Positions 33,201-45,200 of a stretch of 64,000 nucleotides of DNA are shown here, piece by piece; position 1 is the first letter of the stretch, and every line of letters begins with the position of its first letter. Both the position numbers and the translations under genes were made by a program. The DNA is from Euborellia annulipes (taxonomy: Eukaryota > Arthropoda > Insecta > Dermaptera > Anisolabididae): NCBI GenBank assembly GCA_023213315.1, contig JAKCPI010015905.1:1-64000 (forward strand), given 5' to 3'. The notes under the pieces are model-generated. The model saw nothing but the letters and a program-made list of their open reading frames with translations. It did no database searches and was not told where the DNA came from.

Positions 33201-36200
33201 AGAAAAAATTACCTCTGGGCATTGGACCACTCTTTCTAAAACTATATTTAGATTTAATGTAGCTTTTACGGTCAAGTAGCTAGGCGTTACATAAATAGGG
33301 CTATTTTTCGATATTTTTTTGCCTAAAAAATGAGGTTTTTCGAGAAAAAAACTAATTTTGGAGTTAATTACTCGGGATTTTTTACTTATTCTATTAGAGG
33401 TTTTCTTTCTGCACCAAATGACATCCCATTTAGTCTGATCTGATTAGCCGTTCGGAATCTACAGGGGTTTAAAATTTCGAAAAACGAAATCCCGCCGAGT
33501 GCTCTCATGCGGTAAAATGACGTCATATCAAAAAAATGAAAAAATTACCTCTGGGCATTGGACCACTCTTTCTAAAACTATTTTTAGATTTAATGTAGCT
33601 TTTACGGTCAAGTAGCTAGGCGTTACATAAATAGGGCTATTTTTCGATATTTTTTTGCCTAAAAAATGAGGTTTTTCGAGAAAAAAACTAATTTTGGAGT
33701 TAATTACTCGGGATTTTTTTATTTATTCTATTAGAGGTTTTCTTTCTGCACCAAATGACATCCCATTTAGTCTGATCTGATTAGCCGTTCGCAATCTACA
33801 GGGGTTTAAACTTTCAAATTAGAATTTACCGCAGCACGGTAAAATAAAATGGTAGGAAAAAAATAAATGGTGAAATCTTTAGCTGAAAACTCATTCTTTC
33901 TAACCGTATATTTCCCATAATTATATCTCTTAAGACAGAAGAGTTATTAAAGCCGATAAACTTTTTCGTGCATGCCCCTCTATAGACACATGATTTGTAA
34001 GACGTTGTCACGTCAAAAATGAAAAGATGAAATTATATTTAATCATCAACTTAACTGTTCATATACATAATAGGCCATTCCAACGATGACGAGATTCAGA
34101 TTAATTTTAAATCTCGATCGTTTACATTGAAAATGAGCCCACGGGGCTTGGAGTAGTTGGTAGCGTGTCTACCTTCTATACCGAACGTCGCGGGTTCGGA
34201 CCCCAGGCAGTCCGATAATTTTATTTAAGGCATTTGGATACCAAATGACTTAAATAAAAATGCCTGGACCCCAATATGTATAATACACATTAACGGATAT
34301 CGTTTAAAGTCTTAAATGGCCTAAGTTGCCGAGAAGGCTGTGTGAATGAGTGTGTGAATGTGAGTGTGAATGAGAAAAGTGTGAATGTTTAAAAAAAAAA
34401 AAAAAAAAAACATTGAAAATGAATAAATTTAATTTGAAAAAGAGAAAATTAAATGTTTTATTTTTATTTAACGATTAAATTTTTACCAACTTTTATTAAG
34501 GCTTTTAAAATTTTGAAAAAAATATATTATTTAAAGCAATAGTTTAGAAAAATTAATTGAACGTGGGAATAAATCTATTTCTGTAATTAATAAATAACTT
34601 ATTTTTATTTTTATAAAGATTTAATATATTTTCTATTTGTTAATTCTAATTTCTAAGAAATTTAGTGTTAATTTTATATAGGCCTATTAAAGACATTGAT
34701 TAAATTCTTTTAATCTATCTTGGTCGGCGTTTGGGGCTGTTACACACTTGGACAGCCTAATTAATAAATCATACAATTGTTATTTTGTTAAATACTATGC
34801 GCAACATACGTTTAATGTTTTTGTTTTTTTTTTTGTTTTTTTTATTGTTTTTTTATAAAAAAAACATTCACACATTTTTCTCATTCACACTCACACTCAC
34901 ACATTCACACATACACTCACACTGTCTTTTCGGCAACACAGGCCATATAAGACATTTTACGATAACCGTTATTGATTTAATATACATATATGGGGTCCAG
35001 GCATTCATATTTAAGCCATTTGGTATCCAATTGGCTTAAGTAAAATCATCGGACTGCCTGGGGTCCGAACCCGCGACGTTTGGTATACGAGGTTAACACG
35101 CTAACCTCTACACCAAGAGGGCACGTTTGATGTTATTTGTTGTGTATATATTATAAAATTTTCTCTCTCTTTTTTCAAAAATTTTTTTTAAATATTTTCT
35201 CCCCCTTTGTATATAACATAATTGTAATTATTTCTAATACTAAATTATTAAATATTTGATGGACATAGGTCCTGAAAATGGGAGCGACGCGCTCCCGAAA
35301 CGTCGATGCAATAATATAAAAGTTTTTTATTTCTGTTGGCTGCCTTCAGGGCCGGATCTAGGAGGGGGGGGCAGTGGGTGCATTTGCCCCGGGCGGCAGA
35401 TATCAGGGGGCGGCAATTAAAGAAAGATTTACTAAAAAAAAGGTAAAATGATATGAATTTTGTATAGAAAATTTTAAGGAGGGGGCGGCAAATTAAATTT
35501 TGCCCTCCCTAAAAAATCTCCTAGTTCCGGCCCTGGCTGCCTTCCTCATTGAGCTTCTTCGTCAATCGTGACCACAGGCATTTCTATTCTTCATTGAATT
35601 TTTACTACCTGTGCTTTTTGCAAGTTATGAAAGATATTTCTTCAGGGCCGCCGAGAGCCTTGCCGGGTCTGGGGCTGTATATAAATACGAGCCCTCTCCC
35701 CCCATCTCTCCGCCCGCAAAAAATTTTAATTTAAAAGATTAAATTTAAATCCGAATAAATGCACTTCTCTAAATTAAGAGTTAGATCTTACAAGGCCCCC
35801 TAAGAAGAAAAATTTTATTGAAATATTTTTAAATATTCTCTTTTTCTTGAGCAGAACCAAGTTTTTAAAAACAATTTTTTTCATTTTATTTACTTATTAT
35901 TATTATTTGAAATTCCTATCGGGATTCCTGTTTCCACACTCCCGACGCACATCTCAAACCCAACCGGCCTCTGGCCGTTCTGGCCGTAGCCATCTACCGC
36001 CACCCCGTGAAGTTACATTATTTCCTATCTCTAACTCCCCCTCCTGCGTTGATTTCTAGCTAAAGAGCTAATCCTTATTTCTGGTTCCTCCCGGTTCCTC
36101 TTCTATGCTATGGAGGATGTCCTGGTTTGAGGAGGGACTCCCTCAGCACCGGCGTGTAGCCTACTCCTTTCGATGCATCACTGGGAGAAAACCTTCTTTA

Positions 36201-39200
36201 CGTCCCTTCCACAGAATGGGATGTCACAGCAACTTTCTCTCCTCGTAGAGTTGCCTGGCGGCTATTATGGGGAGATCCAATATTCCAATCCAGTGGCTGT
36301 TTGAGGATTTGTTTACGTTAAATAAATATTTTTATTTAATGTAATTATGATTGAAGTTTAAGGGGTCCAGATCTCGGCGATTTATTCCTCACCTGCCCCA
36401 CTCTGTCTGGGGTCTTGTATATAAATATATATATATGTATATAAATATATATAATATCAGATATTTATTTTAAAATTAGACCTAAACCTGTACTTAAGGA
36501 AGAATTTTTTAGTTTGGCACTTCCTTAAATAGTCAGAGATTTTTTTCCGATGACATTTTAATGGATATGAAAAATACCCATCTCGAAATCACAAGATGAC
36601 AAAATTTAAATTAAAAACGTTAAGAAGCTCTGCTGTAGACTGACATTTCGATCTTGTTTAGGAACATCCTCGAATCTGAAAGGCTTTCGTTAATAAAATC
36701 TACTATTGCATTCTTAACAATTAGTTTAATTCCCAATTTATTAAATTATATGCAAAAAAAAATCTGTGTTGTTTATTCAAGTTATAACAGTTATATCCTT
36801 CTCAACTGAATCAAAGGCGTCTTTAGTAAACTAATTAAAACCATTTAAAGAACATTTAGCTGGGAAATAGGATGAGAGAGTACATAGGAATTAACATTAG
36901 AAGTAATCTATTTTATATTTAATTAATTACGATCTCAGAAGTAATGAACAAAAAAATTATTAACAAAATAAATACAAAACGGTGTATTGGAATTCATGAG
37001 AATTGAATGTGTTATTATTATTATTTTTTTAGTTACTTTACAAATCTTTCTTACTACTGATTAGTTTGATAAGCCTTCTATTCGATGAGGTTTTTTTTTT
37101 CATACAGTCGGTCACTAGCCGGGATTTCGGTTTGAGAAACTTGAAATGGAGAAAACTTTTTTTTAGGCAGTATAAGAATTAATGTTTTGCTCCATCAGCT
37201 CTAGTTTTAGAGATATATAGAGAAAATGATGAAAAAGGTCTCCTATTTTGAAATTCCTAGATTTTTTTTTAAAGACGTTACTGGTTAAAAATATGTACAT
37301 AGTTGAAATGCATAGAAATATAAAGTTTCAGTCCAATCGTAGGCGGTTTAGTGGTGCAAATCACGGCTAAATGTTTAGAAAAATCGAATTTGTTCAATTT
37401 TTTTGCCATTGGCACCCCTAATAAAGTTTTTGCCATCCCTGAATGCAAAAAACAATAATTCTCGATATTCTTTAGCTTTCCAAATATCATTCATTCGTGA
37501 AAATCGGTTAATTATTAACTAAATTATGAACAAAATAGTTAAAATAGTTTCGAAGAGAGAGCAAAGCGCCTAAGCGATTGGCAACCAAATTGTTTTTTTT
37601 TTTTTTTTTTGCCTGACACTTAACTATTTTGTTCATAAATTGTTAATAGTTAACAGATTTCCACGAATTAATGATTTTTGGAAACCTAAAGAACTATAAT
37701 ATATCGTGAATATATGTTTTTCCATTTCAGGGATGGTAAAAATTCTTTTAGGGGTGTCCAAACTTTAAAAAATTCAAAAAATTCGATTTAACCAAAGTTT
37801 TGCACTACTAAACCACCTCCGATTGGGCTGAAACTTTATATTTTTATGTATTTCAATTATCTGCATATTTTTAAGGGGGTAACATCTTAAAAAAATCTAG
37901 GAAATTCAAAATAAGAGCCGCTTTAGAGCACATTTTCTATTAACATTTAATTTTCATTATATCTCTTAACTAGAGCTGATGGAGCAAAACTGGCATTTTT
38001 AGAGTCAGCACTACCCTTATAACCAGGAATAGCTCAAAATACCCTGGTAGCAATTTACTGTTTTTTTTTTTTTTTTTTTTTTTTTAAACACTCCCACTTT
38101 TTTCTCATCCACTCTCACATTCACACAGTCTTTTCGGCAACTTAGGCCATTCAAGACTTTTACGATAACCGTTATTTAATAATATATATTTATTTGGTAT
38201 CCAAATGGCTTAAATACGGCCATCCCTTACAATACATACATAATTTACTGTCGTCGTGTGTAATTTGTGAAGATCTATAAATAAAACTTTAAATTCAAAC
38301 TCATTACCATAAGTTCTAGGTGAAACACAAATACTAAAAAATATAATAGTAAATATCACATAGTGAACATACCCGATTAATCGGCTTTAAAATGACCTAC
38401 TAAACATATAATCGGTATGACTTAGCGTATAATCTTGATCAGTACAAAACTAATTTCCAGTATCAGTATAATAATTATCAAATAATCTCTTCTGACTATA
38501 TTCAATTATAGAATTCTCTCATTGCGAGTCCCAATATTTCCGTTGTCTTTCTAATATAATTGGGAAGCTGATGATGTCGTGCTCTGGTTGAACGACCAAG
38601 TAATTGGGTTCGAAGCCGGGCCCCTAGAGACATTAGGTCATCCAGACTACAAACAGTTATTCATCAGAGGAGGAACAGGAGCAACCAACCTTCCTTGCCC
38701 TTAGGCTCGCATTTTTTTCACATTAATTATCAACTAATTCACTCATAAATAAAAATACACATGAGTTTTGTCAATAATAGCGAATAAAAGTGAAATTAGT
38801 AAAATATTTATATCGTCAGCTTACTACAAAAATGACCAAGTCAAAATGTGATTTTGTGTTTAAGTGACCAAGTTACTTGTTTGACATAGATCTACATAGG
38901 GAAAAGTGTCCAAGTCTCTTCCTCCATTGAATACGCAGCTGCCGCAGTCACTACAATTTAGCATAAATGCCAAATAATGATATGCTATGTTTATCTAATG
39001 ATCAAAAAGTTGATGTATACTTGGTACTAAATATATCAATGATCAAAAAAATGTATGTTTTGTAAAAAAAAAGTAATAATTGGATTTATGCAATCTGTCT
39101 TGTATCATAAAATCTAAATCTTGTTTCCTGAAAAAAACAAATAATAATTGACTTGGTCACTTTTCGTAGTAAGCTGACGATATTTTAATTTATACTAAAG

Positions 39201-42200
39201 AATTTATTTTATTTAATCACCTTACAACCGTGAAAAATTCATTTTACAAATATTTTTTAAATTTTATTAGTTTTTCGGTATCCGAGGCCATTTAGACACC
39301 ATCCCGATTAGTTTCAATGTTTAGTAGCGAAATCAATTGAAAATAAAAATATTATTTATTATTAATTTGTGTTGAAGATCGGGGCAATATTTATTCATTC
39401 TTCTCAATATTATTAATTTATTATTATTTTATTGATAAAGAAGAACTACTTCTTCACCATTTAATAAAATTTAATAAAATTTAATAAAATTAAACTCTCC
39501 AATCTCACGACATTTCAGTCTAAAATTGGACCAAATTTTATGCTTTGTATTATTATTAATAGGCTATTATTAAGGAGAGGGGGAGGTTTAATTATAGACT
39601 ACATTTTGTATCAATTATTTATTAAAAATATAATTTCTGTATAACGTTTCGATTACTTAATCTGAAGTCGTTTTCAAGTAATATGCGCTTACTCCGACTT
39701 GAGCCAACTATACTCTAAGGAACACCTACGTCGCGAGAGGAGTTTAGAATTTAGGAGCCCCCTCCCCTCACCCAAGAAAAAGTTGAAATGATGCCACTGC
39801 TAATAAATCTAATTATATATATATATAATTTTAAGCATAAGTTTGTATGTCTTGCCGTTAGCTTAATCGAATAAAACAGCAAGGCGCAAACGCAAACCTG
39901 AGTTCATTTGCCAGTTCTTTCTCTCTTGACAAAATTCAAATTAGAGTTATTTATACCGACAAATATAATAGCTATCGTATTTTCTTTAAATTTATATCTA
40001 TATAAACAAACTTGATAAAAAATTAGCAAATGCAAATATTTTTTTTATTGACTTCACCAAATGAAAATAAACAGTTTGGTTTGCAGTGTGGATGACTCTT
40101 ATTTTAATCACGCGATATCGGATGTCATTCGTCAGCTGACATAACTGAATTTTAATATGCTCTTATGTTGTTTTTTTTTAACCAACGATTATCTGGATCT
40201 TGACACCGCTCCAAAATAATTGGCATCTTCTTACTTACTGTTAAGTTTATTTTGAAAATTTATCATTTCTCTCTTTTTCCTTTTTTTTTTTTTTTACTTT
40301 TAAAAATGTTTCAACAAATGAAATTCAATGTATAACTGGACTATCTTTGTTCATTTTTTTAATTGCATTAAGGGTAACTGAAAGTGTTAAAAAAAATTCA
40401 AGCGATAAATACGTGATCAAGTGAATAATTGATAGATCCGTTGATCAAAAAAATCACTAGTTTTTTTTCTTTTTATAAATTACTAATTTTATAAAAAAAA
40501 AAAAAAATAATGCAATCTTTACACTAGAGATAATCATAGAAAAATATTTTATTTTATGAGACTCATTCGTTCTGATTCCAAATTGGCAGGGAGAAATTAG
40601 TTTAATTTTATCTAATATTCGCCTGGGTATTTTAAATTTTTTCGGGTGGGGGGAGGGGAGAGGATGGGCCATCCGGCCGATTTTCCTCCAAATAAATTTT
40701 AAAGGATATAAATATTTTTTATAATTAATAACCCTGTTTAAAATTGTAATACTAACAATGGATCTTTTTATTTATATTTATTTATTTAAGATTTCATTGA
40801 AGTAGGGACAACCCTGAAGAGTTTCTATCTACTTGTTAACCCATTCACAATTATATTCAAAGAAGCAATTTTAGATATTTCTCAGAATTTTGTGTCCAAG
40901 TAATTATTTAGTTACCTGGACACACATTTACAAATTATGTCAACTTGGTTTAAACCAAATTGACATATAGATCATCTAAATACCAAGTTATTGAAAATAT
41001 TTATAATTAAAATATCTTTTGTGGTAATATTAGATTACTGTCTTTTACCACACTTTATTAAGTCACCTGTTTAAAAAAAAAATCACCAAATTTGCTTGTC
41101 TTTCTTCTGTGCCTGTTTGTTGCCTTTTTTATTAAATATATCATGCTTAAAACAATCATAGATTCAAAAGAATAAAAATTGGTAAAAACTTTGCTACACT
41201 CACATCTCAACTAACCTGACAATTTGATATCAATTTATGTCCTGATGAAGAGTGCGATCGGCATCCGAAACGTCGACAAAATATAGACTTTTAGACTTTT
41301 ATATTATTCACCTTAGCTGCCCATATACCACATCCTCTTATAATCAAAGACTGTCTTTAAAAATGAAACAGTTTAAAATGTGATATATATTTATAGCATT
41401 TTTAAATAGATAGAGTACTAACTAATAATAACCTTAAAACACAAATTAGTTCTTTCATTATTTTTGACTTTTAACAGTGTCAGGTCTTTTTAATCTCTTA
41501 CTGCTGCACATGATATCATCAAATGATTCGGCACAATGACTCTCCTCATACAAGAACTGGGTTTGAATCCACTTGACATCAATACTATTCATTTCATCTT
41601 CCTTGTCATCATTGCTTAATAATGAATGGGGGAATTATAAAAAGATAATAATGGAGGTCGTGGAATTTTCCTAAGAGCCTTTTGAAGGGAAGAGAATAAT
41701 GCCCTCGCTATAGGGTGAGAAGACTTCTGAAAATCCGAAAATTTAATTTTTGAGTTAAGCCTACGAAACGTTGTTAAAACGTCTTCTCTTTTTAATGCCA
41801 AAGTGGCGTAAATATATTTCCATTCCTTGTTAATGATTCAGGCCTATTCATTTGTTAGTGGCGAAAGTTCGGGTTAAGCCTACGAAACGTCTTCTCTTTT
41901 GAGTGGCAAAGTGACGAAAATATATTTCCATTCTTTGCTATTGATTCTGGCCTATTCATTTGTTGCCCGGCTATTTAAATTTATATATTTATAAAACTTT
42001 CAAACGCTTTTTGTCGAATTATTGAATTTCGAACTTTCGCCACTAGGATTCTCATCAGGCGATATTAGCTACATAACTTTATTAGACCCCGCAGGGAAGA
42101 AGAATTTGATAAGAGAGAAAATAATTTTGCCTACTCGTTTTCTTATTAAAATCAAGAGAAAAATTAAACTTGCTATATTCACAACTTCTTCTTCTGTTCT

Positions 42201-45200
42201 CGCCCTTATTATTCCCGCGGTGCGGGGTCGGCGGACCTTATTCTCCCTCTCCACTCCCCCCTATCCAATGCTGTTGTCTCCGACAGGCCAAGCTCGGTCA
42301 TATCTCTCCAGGCCCGGTGAAGCCAAGTCATCACAACAATAAATATAATTTAAAAAAAAAACCTCAGGCTTATCATCTTAAAAGAATGACCAGGACTCTC
42401 ATAAATACAATAAATACTCTTCACTAATGCAAGAATACTTTTTTATTAACTTTTTTCTATTCTAGACTTTTTTTTATTCTAGACTACAGTATATTTTTTC
42501 TATATATAGAAAGGTTGTATTTTGTCCCATTCAACAGATCCATAATATTTGAATGAACAATTAAAAATAATGGAATAGGAATTTTAAATGTATTGCGGCA
42601 GGAGCTCCATTCCTTTGCATTGATTACCACCAAGAGATATCTGAATTACGACTACTTCTTCTATATATACCAGTCTTTTTCCTAGTCCATGGACTTGCTA
42701 GTGTTAGCAAAGATTTTTGGTTTCTTCATACATAAACTCTATAGAGAAGTGAAATCTAATCATCTGAGCTCTGGTGAAATTATAATTTTTATTATTTTTA
42801 AAATATTTATTAAAAAATAGAAAAATTATTCTATTTCTCTCTCATTAAGAATTGGCTTAAAATAAGCCAATGAACATGCTTAAAATAGAACATATCGTTA
42901 AAAAAATGTTATTTGTTTAAGCAGTGGCGGATTAATGCAATTTTGTCGGGGGAGGCGGTTTTTTTTTTTTTTATTTTATTTAAGGACTTTGTGGGCATCT
43001 ATGGCCATTTAGACCCCTTTCCTATTTATTTAAATTGATTGGTAACAAATTCAATTGAAATTAAAGCCCGGAAATCATAATTTCTTTAGATTACTAGTTT
43101 TTATAACATTGTGAATTTCTTTTCGGGGGGGGGATCGCCCCCCTCGCCCCCCCCCTTTAATCCGCCCCTGTGTTTAAGGATATTGGTTAAACACTCATTG
43201 AGGCTTGATTCCACTTTTTATTCTCAATTTGAATTTAAAAGACACATAAAAGTGAAGAATAAACTTCTTTCTACAAATGTTAAATATTTTTTTTTTTTTT
43301 TTTTTTTTTTTTTGTGAAAAAAAAATCAAGAGAAATTTTGATTGTTGGTTAAAATCTATGTAGCCTCAGATGGCGTATGACAAAAAAAAAACAAAAAAAA
43401 TGAATCAACTATCCGTGCTTTCTAATTTGGAAGGTGATTGAAAGTTTTACAAAATTTGACATTAGTATTTTTCTCATCAGAACAAATGTACAATAATATA
43501 ACGCTTGTTAAATACTATTATAATACATATTACCTATTCCATTTGATACATTCTTATAATGTATATCACTTTTTTGTTAGATTCTTGAAATTCTCACCAG
43601 ATTTTTTTTTGTTCTATTAAATAGTAATTCAATCCAAATTAGAGATAACGGATTTCAGGCACTGGGTAACACCGATGTAATTAATCGTTTATCTCCTTTG
43701 TTTATTTTCCTTGGTTTGAGTGACCCACTATGTATAGAGATCATTAGAAATTGCATGAGAAATTTTTCTTCTAATGGTTTATTTTGTTCGGAAATGAATT
43801 CAAATTACCACTTGTTACCTTTTCAACTTGATTAAAAGTTTTTATTTAAAAATTTTATTAAACTTAATCATTTTTTTGTTGTTTCCCTTTCGGCAGAATA
43901 AAAAAAGAAAATTTTGATTTTCGGTCCCATCACATTGGTTGAATTATACTTTTTTTATCCTGAAGATTTTCGGTTTATTTTTTTTAGAGACTTTTCAGAA
44001 TATAAAACCTCCCTATTTATTTTAATTGATTCTTAGTCAATTCAATTGACCTGGAGGAAGATTTTTAATTGGTCATCGGCTTGCAGCCCAAAACGATAAA
44101 AATTTATTTAAATTACTATATGTAAAGAAATTAAATTCCTCTTTGAATGTATTATTTTTCGTTCTAGTTAATTTTTTTCATTTTATTTGAAACTTTTAAT
44201 TCATTTAAGAACAGTAACACAAAATAATTTTTTTAACCTTTTTATTTTGATGTTTTTCTACTTACTGTCAGTTCCAAAACGAATGAATTATTCACAAAGA
44301 GAGGCTTTGCGAATTTGTAAAAATTTCACGTCTCTTTAAAAAATATTCCGTTGAGTGATTTCCAATGAGAAAAAAGAGAAGATACGAACTAAATAAATTA
44401 TTTACCATATTTCTTAGTTACAAATTTAAAATGAAACGAAAAAATTGTTGTTTTTTTGGGATTTAATAATAAGTTAATTTATAACAATTTTTGAAAGCTT
44501 TACCTCTCAAATTATTATAACATGTTATCTTCCGATTTAAAAAAAAAAATTATTCATTGTTCTTAAATGGTACAGAGAAAAAAAAAACGTAAATTCAAAA
44601 CCTCATCAATTGAAATCGAAAACGCATCAAAAAAATTTCGTTTTAATTTAAAATGAAAAGTTATCAAATTAATTAATTATTATGCTGTTAGTAATTTTTA
44701 CTTTCTTTGGATTTTATTACCAGAAAAAAAGTTATTGGGATGATTTCATTTTAAATCGAAATCTTGTAGACCTATTATTTTCATAAAGGATTTCACTTTA
44801 ATTTTACCAAGTCGATTTTTTTCGAATTCAAGCAATAAGAATGACTTAATATAATGTCTAAGGCTAATTTGCTAAATTAAGTCAATATTTATTTGGTATT
44901 TTCGCAATTTAATTATTGTTCCGAATTAAATGATCAACTTTTGAACAAAAATTGCAATCATGCTTTTGATGTTCAATTTTTACTTTTTTTTTTTCTTTAG
45001 AACCCTTTCGTTCCTGCTGAGTCACGAAACAAATTAATTTCTAATTATTCTCTTATAATTGTTCCTTCCGATCTTTCAATGATTTTTTAATTGATTTTAA
45101 ATAGGTTACAAAATAATTAAAAAACCTAATTAAAACAACAATTACAAAAGTGAATAAAATTCAAAACAAAAAATCTGGTGTGATGATCGCACAGCACATA

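Noticed and set aside
32651..33817. CRISPR-like regularly spaced repeats
   Set aside because: The whole 336-bp unit repeats without unique spacers; eukaryotic context.
42029..42062. Hammerhead on the minus strand (CTGATGA ... GAAA)
   Set aside because: Cores are spaced correctly but stem II (GAATCCTAGTGGC) pairs poorly and no stem I was found; left as a weak note in the repeat entry.
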